The notes beneath the pieces were generated by a model. The model made no database searches, was not told the origin of the DNA, and worked only from the letters and a program-made list of their open reading frames with translations. The position numbers and the translations under genes were made by a program. DNA of 64,000 nt from Pseudarthrobacter defluvii. GTDB lineage: Bacteria > Actinomycetota > Actinomycetes > Actinomycetales > Micrococcaceae. The stretch is taken from the NCBI RefSeq assembly GCF_030816725.1, contig NZ_JAUSYG010000001.1, forward strand, positions 1,674,001 to 1,738,000, given 5' to 3'. Positions 34,061-43,800 of this stretch are shown one piece after another; the first letter of the stretch is position 1; each line of letters starts with the position of its first letter.

Positions 34061-37000
34061 ATGACGTTTTACCCCAAGGCCTCAGCCTCCAGCTCTTCCG
34101 CCAACGGCAGCACCGGCGTTTCCGCCTCCGTGAAGTTTCCGGAGATCGAAGAGCGCATCCTGAAGTACTGGGACCAGGATGGCACCTTCCAGGCCAGCAT
34201 CGACCAGCGCAGCGCCGACGTTCCCGGCGGCGAGCCGGGCAGCAACGAGTTCGTGTTCTACGACGGCCCGCCCTTCGCCAACGGACTGCCGCACTACGGC
34301 CACCTCCTGACCGGCTACGCCAAGGACCTGGTGGGCCGCTACCAGACCCAGCGCGGCAAGCGGGTGGAACGGCGCTTTGGCTGGGATACCCACGGGCTGC
34401 CCGCCGAGCTTGAAGCCATGAAGCAGCTGGGGATGACGGACAAGACCCAGATCGAAGCCATGGGCATCGACAAGTTCAATGACGCCTGCCGCGCCTCGGT
34501 GATGAAGTACGCCGACGAATGGCGCAGCTACGTCACCCGCCAGGCACGCTGGGTGGACTTCGACAACGACTACAAGACGCTCAATGTCGAGTACATGGAG
34601 TCGGTCCTCTGGGCATTCAAGCAGCTGCACGACAAAGGCCTGACGTACAACGGCTACCGGGTCCTCCCGTACTGCTGGAAGGATGAAACGCCGCTGTCCA
34701 ACCATGAACTGCGCATGGACGACGACGTCTACAAGAACCGCCAGGACCAGACCGTCACCGTCACGTTCCCCATCCTTGCAGGGGAGTCGGAGCTGTCGAA
34801 GGAGCTTGCCGGCGTGCAGGCCCTCGCCTGGACCACCACCCCCTGGACGCTGCCCACCAACGCCGCGCTCGCCGTCGGGCCTTCCATCACCTACGCCGTG
34901 CTGCCCGCCGGGCCCAACGGCATCAAGGCCGCCTCTGCGGACGCCCCGGTGACCGGCAGCTTCCTGCTCGCAGCCGACCTGCTGGGCAGCTACGCCAAGG
35001 ACCTCGGCTACGACAGCTTCGAAGCTGCTGAGGCCGCCGTCGTGTCCACCCACACCGGCGCCGAGCTGGAGGGGCTGGAATACCAGCGGCTCTGGGACGA
35101 CTTCGCGGACAACGAGAAGTACGGCATGGAGAACGCCTGGCGCTTCGTGGTGGCCGACTACGTCACCACCACGGACGGCACCGGCATCGTGCACCAGGCG
35201 CCCGCCTACGGTGAAGATGACCAGAAAGTCTGCGAGGAGGCAGGCATCCCCGTGGTGCTCTCCGTGGACGAGGGCGCAAAGTTCCTGCCGCTGTTCAAGC
35301 ACGGCGACCTCCATGACATCGTGGGCCTGCAGGTCTTCGAGGCCAACAAGCCCATCACGCAGGTGCTCCGCGCCCAGGGCCGGCTGGTCCGCCAGGCAAG
35401 CTACGAGCACAGCTACCCGCACTGCTGGCGTTGCCGCAACCCGCTGATCTACCGCGCCGTGTCCTCCTGGTACGTGGAGGTCACCAAGTTCAAGGACCGC
35501 ATGTCCGAGCTGAACCAGGAGATCAACTGGATCCCGGGCAACGTCAAGGACGGCCAGTTCGGCAAGTGGCTGGAGAACGCCCGTGACTGGTCCATCAGCC
35601 GCAACCGCTTCTGGGGCAGCCCCATCCCCGTGTGGCAGTCAACGGACCCCGAATACCCGCGCACCGATGTCTACGGCTCCCTGGCCGAGATCGAGGCTGA
35701 CTTCGGGCGGCTGCCGTTGAACAAGGACGGCCAGGTGGACCTGCACCGGCCGTTCATCGACGAGCTCACCCGGCCGAACCCGGACGACCCCCGGACGCCT
35801 GAAGAAGGACAGTCCGTGATGCGCCGCGTGGAGGACGTCCTGGACGTCTGGTTCGACTCCGGCTCCATGCCCTACGGCCAGGTGCACTACCCGTTCGAGA
35901 ACGAAGCCTGGTTCAACACGCACAACCCGGCTGACTTCATCGTGGAGTACATCGGGCAGACCCGCGGCTGGTTCTACATGCTGCACATCCTGTCCACCGC
36001 GCTGTTCGACCGGGCCCGCGTTCCGGAACGTCATCAGCCACGGCATCGTGCTGGGCTCCGACGGCCAGAAGATGTCCAAGAGCCTGCGCAACTACCCGGA
36101 CGTGTCCGAGGTCCTGGACCGCGACGGCTCCGACGCGATGCGCTGGTTCCTCATGTCCAGCCCGATCCTGCGTGGCGGCAACCTGATCGTCACCGAGCAG
36201 GGCATCCGCGACGGCGTCCGCCAGGTCATCCTGCCGCTCTGGAACGTGTACAGCTTCTTCACGCTGTACACCAACGCTGCTGCCGCCGGACAGGGCTACG
36301 AGGCGAAACTGCGCTACGACGGCTATCAGGACACCCTGGACCAGTACCTGCTGGCCAACACCGGCGACCTGGTGCGGAACATGACCGCCCAGCTGGACAC
36401 CTACGACATCTCCGGCGCCTGTGACTCGCTGCGCAGCTACCTGGACATGCTGACCAACTGGTACGTCCGCCGCAGCCGGCAGCGGTTCTTCGACGAGGAC
36501 CAGGATGCCTTCGACGCGCTCTTCACGGCACTGGAGACCGTTACCCGTGCAGCGGCCTCGCTGCTGCCCTTGGTTTCGGAGGAGATCTGGCGCGGCCTGA
36601 CCGGCGGCCGGTCCGTCCACCTTGCCGACTGGCCGGACGCGGACCTGTTCCCCGCCAACCCGTCCCTGGTGGAAGCCATGGACCGGGTGCAGCAGATCTG
36701 CTCCACCGGCTCCTCGCTCCGCAAGGCAGCCAACCTGCGGGTCCGCCTGCCGCTGCAGGAACTCACCGTGGTGGCACCTGGCGCAGATGCGCTGGAAGGC
36801 TTTGCCGCCGTCGTCGCCGATGAACTCAACCTCCGTTCCGTCCGCCTGCTGGACGCCGCCACGGCGTCCCCAGAGGAGTTCGGCATCGAGCAGAAGCTGG
36901 TGGTGAACGCCCGTGCCGCCGGCCCGCGCCTGGGCAAGAACGTCCAGGTAGCCATCAAGGGTTCGAAGTCGGGTGACTGGTCCGTGGACGACGGCGGTGT

Positions 37001-37379
37001 AGTCACCGCGGGTGGGCTGCAGCTGGAGCCCCAGGAGTACACGCTGGAGACAGTGGTGGCAGAATCCGACGGCGGTTCGGCAGCCGTTGCCGTGTTGCCC
37101 GGCGGCGGGTTTGTCGTCCTGAACACCGAAGTCACCCCCGAGCTGGAGGCCGAGGGCCTGGCGCGCGACATGGTCCGCGCCATCCAGCAGGCCCGGAAGG
37201 ATGCCGGACTCAACGTGAGCGACCGGATCCGGACCACCGTCACTGCCGCGCAGAACGTGGTGGACGCGCTGCTGGCCAACGCTGAGCTGGTCAAGGGCGA
37301 AACGCTGACAGTGGACCTGGCCGCTGAACCGGCCGACGTGGCCGAACCCGCCGTCGTGGTTGAAAAAGTGGAGGCCTAG
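34061..37379 (+). pseudogene. ileS: Isoleucyl-tRNA synthetase, reading frame broken by a 1-nt insertion
   Basis: IleRS charges tRNA-Ile and is essential. The first frame runs from ATG 34061 (AGGA 8 nt upstream) with HYGH at residues 78-81, the editing domain, and the family core up to [13 protein letters not shown] at 36013. The protein then continues only in the +1 frame as [30 protein letters not shown] to the stop at 37379, including anticodon-binding and C-terminal zinc-free domains. Removing one G from GGG (36012-36014) restores a 1105-aa protein of normal length. As written, translation would go out of frame and stop at 36424 without KMSKS. The intact T-box upstream and intact downstream half argue for a sequencing error over decay. 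Confidence 0.9.
36012..36014 (+). other. Frameshift site in ileS (one extra G)
   Basis: The sequence CGGGCCCGCG (36011-36020) should read CGGCCCGCG to give R-P-A-F-R-N as in other IleRS proteins. The extra base lies in a GGG run joined to CCC, a classic indel site. Confidence 0.9.
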
Positions 37380-37382
37380 GAC

Positions 37383-38741
37383 ATGACCGACGAATTTTCC
37401 GTGGAAAGCGTCTACGCCGAACTCCTGGGACGGGCGCCGGAAAACAAGATGGAGCCCCGCCTGGCGCCGCTGTTCCGCGCCATGGACGTACTCGGCGAGC
37501 CCAACAAGGCGTTCCCGATCATCCACGTCACCGGCACCAACGGCAAGACGTCTACCTCGCGGATGATCGAATCCGTACTCCGCGCCCACGGCCTGAGCAC
37601 CGGCCGCTACACCAGTCCGCACCTGTCCAGGGTCACCGAGCGGATCAGCATCGACGGCCATCCGGTATCCGACGAAACGTTCGTCCGGATCTGGGACGAA
37701 ATCCGGCCCTACCTGCAGATCGTCGACTCCGAGCTCGAAGCCGAAGGGCAGCCCCGCCTGACCTACTTTGAGTGCCTCACCATCCTGGGCTTCGCCATCT
37801 TCGCCGACCAACCCGTCAACGTTGCCATCATCGAGGTGGGCCTGGGCGGCATCACCGATGCCACCAACGTGGGTGACGGCCAGGTGTCGGTGGTGACGCC
37901 GATCTCGCTGGACCACACGGACCTGCTGGGTGACACCACCGAGGACATCGCCTACGAAAAGGCCGGCATCATCAAGCCGGGCGGCTTCCTTGTCAGTGCC
38001 GCGCAGCCGCTGGACGCCGCGCAGGTGCTGCTCGAGAAGGCCAAGGAAGTGGGCGTTCCGTTCCGCTTTGAGGGCGTGGAGTTCGGTGTCGAGTCTCGGA
38101 CCGTGGCTGTTGGCGGACAAGTGGTGACCATCCAGGGCATCGCCGGGCGCTACCCGGACCTGATGGTGCCGCTGCACGGCGCGCACCAGGCACAGAACGC
38201 TGCGGTGGCGGTGGCCGCCCTGGAGGCATTCTTCGGCGGCGACAAGGAACTGCCTTTCGACGTCCTGCAGGAAGGCTTCGCCGCCGTGACGTCCCCTGGC
38301 CGGTTGGAGGTGGTCCGCACCGCGCCCACCATCATCGTTGACGCCGCCCACAATCCCGACGGCATCAAAGCCTCCGCGGCCGCGCTCCAGGAAGCGTTCA
38401 CCTTCACCAAGCTGGTTCCCGTAGTGGGAGTGCTCAAGGAAAAGGACGCCGAGGAAATCCTTCGCGAACTCAAGGAGTCCCTGGGCGGGGTGGCGGAGGA
38501 ATACTGCTTCACCCAGTCCAACTCACCCCGCGCCGTGCCCGCCGCCGAGTTGGCGGAACTCGCGATCGACCTGGGCTTCGGCGAGGACAACGTCCACATC
38601 GCCGAGAAGCTGGACGACGCACTGGAATGGGCAGTGGAACGCGCCGAAGCCAACGAGGACCTCTCCGGCGGCGTGCTGGTCACCGGATCGATCACCCTGG
38701 TGGCCGAAGCGCGGATCCTGCTCGGAAAAACGGAGGCGTGA
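37383..38741 (+). CDS. folC: Folylpolyglutamate synthase/dihydrofolate synthase
   Basis: 452-aa Mur-ligase-fold enzyme adding glutamate to dihydropteroate and folates. P-loop HVTGTNGKTSTSRMIESVL, the FolC signature segment YTSPHLSRVTERISIDG, the metal/ATP region IEVGLGGITDATNV, SLDHTDLLG, and VDAAHNPDGIKASAAAL in the C-terminal domain are all present. It starts 3 nt after the ileS stop, so ileS, folC and the DUF4233 gene are one operon; the T-box may therefore set the level of folC as well. Confidence 0.95.
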   Translation: MTDEFSVESVYAELLGRAPENKMEPRLAPLFRAMDVLGEPNKAFPIIHVTGTNGKTSTSRMIESVLRAHGLSTGRYTSPHLSRVTERISIDGHPVSDETFVRIWDEIRPYLQIVDSELEAEGQPRLTYFECLTILGFAIFADQPVNVAIIEVGLGGITDATNVGDGQVSVVTPISLDHTDLLGDTTEDIAYEKAGIIKPGGFLVSAAQPLDAAQVLLEKAKEVGVPFRFEGVEFGVESRTVAVGGQVVTIQGIAGRYPDLMVPLHGAHQAQNAAVAVAALEAFFGGDKELPFDVLQEGFAAVTSPGRLEVVRTAPTIIVDAAHNPDGIKASAAALQEAFTFTKLVPVVGVLKEKDAEEILRELKESLGGVAEEYCFTQSNSPRAVPAAELAELAIDLGFGEDNVHIAEKLDDALEWAVERAEANEDLSGGVLVTGSITLVAEARILLGKTEA

Positions 38742-38743
38742 GC

Positions 38744-39208
38744 ATGGCCAGAATGACCAAAGCCCAGCGCGAGTGGCGCCCCGGCATGCCGAAGAAGCGC
38801 CGCTCCACCAAGGTCATGTTCGCCTCCACGGTGTTGCTCCTGGAAGCCTTTGTCATGTTTTTCGCAACCCTGGTGGTCTTCGGCCTGCGCCGCGGGGAGT
38901 TCCCGCCGGCCCTGATCCTGGGCGTGGGCATTGCCCTCAGCGTGGTGATGATCGCCGCCTGCGCGGTCCTCAACAAGCCCTGGGGCCTTGGCCTCGGCTG
39001 GGTCCTGCAGCTCGTCCTGATCCTCACGGGCATCTTCGAGCCGGCCATGTTCCTGGTGGGCGCCCTCTTCGCTGTGGCCTGGTGGTACGGGATCCGTACC
39101 GGCATCCGGCTGGACCGCGAAGCCGCGCAGCGCGCACGCGAGCAGGCTGAGTGGGAAGCCACCCACCCGGACCAGGCCGCCGGCCCCGCGCAGCCGCAGT
39201 CCCCGTAG
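38744..39208 (+). CDS. DUF4233 membrane protein
   Basis: 154-aa membrane protein, four hydrophobic helices ([85 protein letters not shown]) between a basic N-terminus and an Ala/Gln-rich charged tail. DUF4233 genes sit right after folC across actinobacteria (Rv2446c in M. tuberculosis), as here with 2 nt between. Function unknown. The ATG at 38744 is used; ATG 38753 is an alternative. Confidence 0.88.
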   Translation: MARMTKAQREWRPGMPKKRRSTKVMFASTVLLLEAFVMFFATLVVFGLRRGEFPPALILGVGIALSVVMIAACAVLNKPWGLGLGWVLQLVLILTGIFEPAMFLVGALFAVAWWYGIRTGIRLDREAAQRAREQAEWEATHPDQAAGPAQPQSP

Positions 39209-39245
39209 ACTTATCCCGAAACCCCACCAACGCATTGGAGCAGTT

Positions 39246-39662
39246 GTGACTACAGAGCGCACCCTCGTCCTGATCAAGCCCGACGGCGTCGCCCGTAACC
39301 TGACCGGCGCCATCCTGGCCCGCATCGAAGCCAAGGGCTACAGCCTGGTTGAATTGAAGAAGGTTGATGCCACCCGCGAACTGCTGGAGCAGCACTACGA
39401 GGAGCACGTGGGCAAGCCGTTCTACGAGCCGCTGGTGGAGTTCATGCTCAGCGGCCCGGTGGTGGCGGCCATCTTCGAAGGCCAGCGCGTTATTGAGGGC
39501 TTCCGGTCCCTCGCCGGCACCACCGACCCCACGACGGCGGCTCCGGGCACCATCCGCGGCGACTTCGGCCGGGACTGGGGCCTGAAGGTGCAGCAGAACC
39601 TGGTCCACGGCTCCGACTCGGTCGATTCCGCCGAGCGCGAGATCAAGATCTGGTTCCAGTAA
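39246..39662 (+). CDS. ndk: Nucleoside diphosphate kinase
   Basis: 138-aa enzyme balancing NTP/dNTP pools by ping-pong phosphate transfer. The catalytic phospho-accepting His121 is in [34 protein letters not shown] and GTIRGDFG are further signatures. GTG 39246 follows GGAGCAG. A TAGACT hexamer at 39207-39212, over the DUF4233 stop, may give it a separate promoter. Confidence 0.97.
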   Translation: MTTERTLVLIKPDGVARNLTGAILARIEAKGYSLVELKKVDATRELLEQHYEEHVGKPFYEPLVEFMLSGPVVAAIFEGQRVIEGFRSLAGTTDPTTAAPGTIRGDFGRDWGLKVQQNLVHGSDSVDSAEREIKIWFQ

Positions 39663-39674
39663 AGACCGCGAACT

Positions 39675-39721
39675 GACAGATAAGGCCAATGTTCTTTCCG
39701 AACATTGGCCTTATCTGTCAT
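39675..39721. terminator. ndk terminator, 21-bp perfect stem
   Basis: TGACAGATAAGGCCAATGTTC-type arm at 39675-39695 pairs perfectly with 39701-39721 around a 5-nt loop TTTCC. It lies 13 nt after ndk and before the convergent VKOR gene. Unusually long and perfect, and AT-richer than its surroundings. Confidence 0.85.
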
Positions 39722-39773
39722 CTGGCGGGGGATGCGCCGGGAGCGGATAGGTGCGCTAAGAGGGGAACGCTTC

Positions 39774-40442
39774 CTAGAAGCCCGAGGTCCCCACGAAGAC
39801 CTGGATGAACGCGAAGAAGATGGTGGCGATGACGGCCACGTACAACAGCGCGGTGATGATCCAACCGGAATCACCCAGGACGCGGGCTGCGCCGGCAGGC
39901 ATGGGGATGACGCCGGTGGTGATGTTCCTGATGGTGGTCCACACGAAAAGCGGGATCATGGCGGCCCACACGATCATGCAGAAGGGGCACAGGATGTGGA
40001 TGGCGTACAGGGCCTGGGACCAGAGCCAGACCACGAACGCGAAGCCAAGCGTGACGCCGGCCTGCAGTCCCAGCCAGTACCAACGGGCAAAGGTTGCACC
40101 CGAGAGCAGGGCCATGCCCACCGTTATGGTGATGGCGAAGGCCACGATGCCAATGAACATGTTGGGAAAGCCGAACACCGAGCTCTGCCAGGTCTGCATC
40201 ACCTGGCCGCACGAGATCCAGGGATTCACGTCGCACACCGTGGTGTGGCTGGGGTCCTTGAGCACCTCAAGTTTTTCGAGCACCAGGGTCCCGGAGGCAA
40301 GCCAGCCCACGATGCCGGTGATGACCAGCAGCCAGCCGAAAGGCCGGTTCCGGGCCATCCGCGGAACGCTGCCGGCCGCACTGGTGGAAGGATCGTCGGC
40401 CCGTTCCTGTTTACGGGCGCTGACGGGGGAGATGCTGGGCAT
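39774..40442 (-). CDS. Vitamin K epoxide reductase family protein
   Basis: 222-aa VKOR-type quinone-linked oxidoreductase that re-oxidises extracytoplasmic Dsb-like disulfide donors. At least four membrane helices are visible (WLLVITGIVGWLASGTLVL, NMFIGIVAFAITITVGMALL, YWLGLQAGVTLGFAFVVWLW, MIVWAAMIPLFVWTTI) plus a fifth near the C-terminus. The regulatory cysteine pair is in VCDVNPWISCGQVM and the catalytic CxxC in HILCPFCMIVW. SD AAGGAC precedes the ATG. There is no fused thioredoxin domain, so the DsbA-like partner must be encoded elsewhere. Confidence 0.92.
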   Translation of the reverse strand: MPSISPVSARKQERADDPSTSAAGSVPRMARNRPFGWLLVITGIVGWLASGTLVLEKLEVLKDPSHTTVCDVNPWISCGQVMQTWQSSVFGFPNMFIGIVAFAITITVGMALLSGATFARWYWLGLQAGVTLGFAFVVWLWSQALYAIHILCPFCMIVWAAMIPLFVWTTIRNITTGVIPMPAGAARVLGDSGWIITALLYVAVIATIFFAFIQVFVGTSGF

Positions 40443-40880
40443 GGGTTTGGCGTCCTTTTCGTCCGGTGCTCCTGTGCCTGATTGTAACGCCGGCGGCTGG
40501 AGCCACTACACAGGTACGGGAACAGAAGCCCCTGCCTCCGCGGTTATTCAGCCCGGGTATGAGAGAATGAACGTGGCTGGAAGCCGATCCACATTCGGAC
40601 TCCGGTCCGGTGGTTTGTTCCCAAGACCGCCAATGCTGAGCAGGGCAGGCTTCGGATTCTTCCAGCACACCCGCAACTCCATTGGGCGGCACCTGGTTGT
40701 GGCACGCAGAACAACGGGTTTTCAGAACATCCGCCGGCTCCCAAGGGCTGCCGCACCCCAACGACGGTGCGAACCTGGGAGTATCCACTTGACTTCTGTC
40801 AATGCCTGCGGGTTTTGACAATATGTGCCCCAATGGGTGCCGGATGTGGCGGTACGTCAGGGGCAGGAGTGTTGCCACAT
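40443..40880. other. Long divergent VKOR-rne intergenic region / rne leader
   Basis: 438 nt with no convincing gene. It must hold both promoters and a long rne 5' leader. Notable elements are a small hairpin CCGA-N7-TCGG near 40583, and TTGAC-TTCT-GTCAA (40789-40802), followed by a second TTGACAAT at 40815-40822. AGGAG at 40866-40870 is the likely rne ribosome site. RNase E genes in other bacteria carry long autoregulatory 5' UTRs, so that role is plausible, but no -10/-35 pair is clear. Confidence 0.4.
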
Positions 40881-43800
40881 ATGGACAATGATCAGGAACT
40901 GGCCGTTAACGAAGATGCAGTGGCGGAGGCTGCTGCACCGAAAAGGGCTCCACGCGCGCGGCGCAAAGCCGCTCCCGCAACCGGCGACGTGACGGAAGCC
41001 ACTGCTCCGGAGGCGGCAGTGTCCGCCGGGGCAGATGGCACCGAGCCTGCTTCCGGGGCTCCGGGCCGCCGCACCCGGGCGCGGAAGAAGGTGGAGGCTG
41101 CCGAGCCGCTGCCGGCCTTCGCTGACGAAGCCAACACCGCCGCCGTCGATGACGCTGTTGAGACTTCCGCCGGGGCGTCCGCCGCTGTGGCGGACAGCCC
41201 CGCCGCGGCTCCTGTTGCCGCCGCAGCGTCCGACGCCGAAACAAAGCCCGTGCGCCGCCGTCGGGTAGCCACCCGCAAGACTTCGTCCCCCGCCGTCACC
41301 GGGCCGGCCGCCGCCAGCGAGGCCATGGGTGAGGGGCCAACAGCGCCGGATGCCGGGGGTCAGCCATCGGCGCAGGCGCCGGCCACAGAGCAGGTAGCCG
41401 CGCAAGAGCCCGCCCCTGCGCTGGAACCCGCTGCGCTGGAACCCGCTGCCCAGGAACCCACTGCACAGGAATTCGCCGCACCGGCCGTGGAACCCTCCCC
41501 GGAACCTGCCGTGAAGCCGGCGCAGGAGCCGGCCAACGCGCAGGCCGGGGTACCGGCGCAGGAAGCCACGGCAGCAGGGAAGGACGGCGAACCTGCTGCC
41601 GCCGCGGCCGCAAGCCCCTTCGGTTCCCTCTTCCTGGAGCCTGCGTCCCCCACGTCAGTGCTCTTCCAGGCCCCGGACCTCAGCACTGTGGTCCGCCCCG
41701 TCGCCCCTGTCGCCGAGGAGCCTGAGGAGGAAGAAACCGAAGACACCGACGATTCCGCCAGCCGCCGCCGGCGCCGCAGCCGGGGCCGCAGGGGCCGTAG
41801 CCGGATCGGTGACAAGGCCGAAGAGGACAACGAGGACGGCAGCACAGAAGCTGACGCCGAGGACGAGGGCGACGAGGAAAGCGCGGGCCAACTGGAGGAC
41901 GGCGTCACTTCCCGCCGCCGCCGGCGCCGCCGCCGCGGAGACCAGGACCTCGAGCTCACGGGCGGCGGGGATGATGATCCGCCCAACACTGTGACCAGAG
42001 TCCGTGCGCCGCGTGCCGTCAGTGAAGCACCCGTGAGTAACCGGGTGACCAGCGTGAAGGGCTCCACCCGGCTGGAGGCCAAGAAGCAGCGCCGCCGCGA
42101 ATCCCGTGACACCGGCCGCCGCCGCACCGTGATCACCGAGGCCGAGTTCCTGGCGCGCCGCGAGTCCGTTGACCGGCAGATGATCGTGCGCCAGCGCGAC
42201 GACAGAATCCAGATCGGCGTCCTTGAAGACGGCGTGCTGGCTGAACACTTTGTCTCCAAGACGCAGCAGGATTCCCTGATCGGCAATGTCTACCTGGGCA
42301 AGGTCCAGAACGTGCTGCCGTCCATGGAAGCGGCCTTCGTGGACATCGGGCGCGGCCGCAACGCCGTCCTGTACGCCGGCGAGGTCAACTGGGAAGCCGT
42401 GAACCTCGAGGGCAAGCAGCGCCGCATCGAAAACGCGCTCAAGTCCGGGGACACCGTCCTGGTCCAGGTCACCAAGGATCCCGTGGGCCACAAGGGCGCC
42501 CGCCTCACCAGCCAGATCTCGCTGCCTGGCCGCTACCTGGTGTACGTGCCTGGCGGCTCCATGACCGGCATCTCACGCAAGCTGCCCGACGTCGAACGCA
42601 ACCGCCTCAAGCGCATCCTCAAGGACCGCCTGCCGGAGCAGGCAGGCGTCATCGTGCGCACGGCGGCCGAAGGAGCGTCCGAGGAGGAGCTGACCCACGA
42701 CATCAACCGGCTCCGGGCCCAGTGGGAAGGCATCGAAAGCCAGTCCGCCTCCACCAAGATCCTGGCTCCCGAACTGCTCTACGGCGAACCGGACCTGACC
42801 ATCAAGGTGGTCCGTGACGTCTTCAACGAGGACTTCTCCAAGCTCATCGTCTCCGGCGAGGAAGCCTGGGACACCATCGAGGCCTACGTCACCTACGTGG
42901 CTCCGGACCTGGTGGGACGCCTCGAAAAGTGGACCAAGGACCAGGACATCTTCGCTGCCTGGCGGATTGATGAGCAGATCCACAAGGCCCTCGAACGCAA
43001 AGTCTTCCTGCCCTCCGGCGGCTCCCTGGTGATCGACCGCACCGAGGCCATGACCGTGGTGGACGTCAACACCGGCAAGTTCACCGGCAGCGGCGGCAAC
43101 CTCGAAGAAACCGTCACGAAGAACAACCTCGAAGCGGCCGAGGAAGTGGTGCGCCAGCTGCGGCTGCGCGACATCGGCGGCATCATCGTGATCGACTTCA
43201 TCGACATGGTCCTGGAATCGAACCGCGACCTCGTCCTGCGCCGCATGGTCGAGTGCCTGGGCCGCGACCGGACCAAGCACCAGGTTGCCGAAGTGACCTC
43301 CCTGGGCCTGGTCCAGATGACCCGCAAGCGCATGGGCACCGGGCTGCTGGAAGTCTTCGGTGAGCAGTGCGAGGCCTGCGCCGGCCGCGGCGTGGTGACC
43401 CACGACGATCCCGTGGAGCACCGCCGTGCCAACATCGTGGCCGCAGAGCACCACGTCCAGCGCAGCGACAACCGGCCCGAAGCCCGCGGGGAAGCCCACC
43501 GCGCCGAAGGCCAGCGGACCGACAACACCCAGCCCGGCGCGCGGCCGGAGCGCAAGCGGCGGCGCGGACGCGGCGGCCAGCAGCCCGAAGCCGTTCCGGC
43601 GCCTGCCGTCCAGGTCCACACCGTCCAGCCGGACCCGTTGGACGCTGAGCGGCACGCCAAGGCAGAAGCCACCCGGCTTGCCCTGGCAAATATCGCCGCT
43701 GCTGCGCACGCCGCCCACCTGCACGACGACGAGGTGGCAGCCACCCGGCAGGTACCGTCCGCCCCGCCCGCGGCGGCTCCGGCAGAGGAGAAGCACGACG

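Noticed and set aside
36014..36424. Continuation of the first ileS frame to 36424 as a genuine C-terminus
   Set aside because: The product after 36014 is Arg/Pro/His-rich frame-shift sequence, while the +1 frame gives exact IleRS sequence including KMSKS.
35937..38351. 804-codon frame on the minus strand over ileS and folC
   Set aside because: Same shadow effect. It lacks a ribosome site and family motifs, and the plus strand carries recognisable IleRS and FolC.
40767..40880. Extended N-terminus of RNase E from 40767
   Set aside because: The extension is Cys-rich and unlike the rest of the arm, and lacks a good ribosome site; ATG 40881 follows AGGAG.
41380..41560. Short tandem-like repeats in rne taken as a CRISPR or satellite
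   Set aside because: They encode imperfect Ala/Glu/Pro repeats in one reading frame and have no spacers or constant repeat length.
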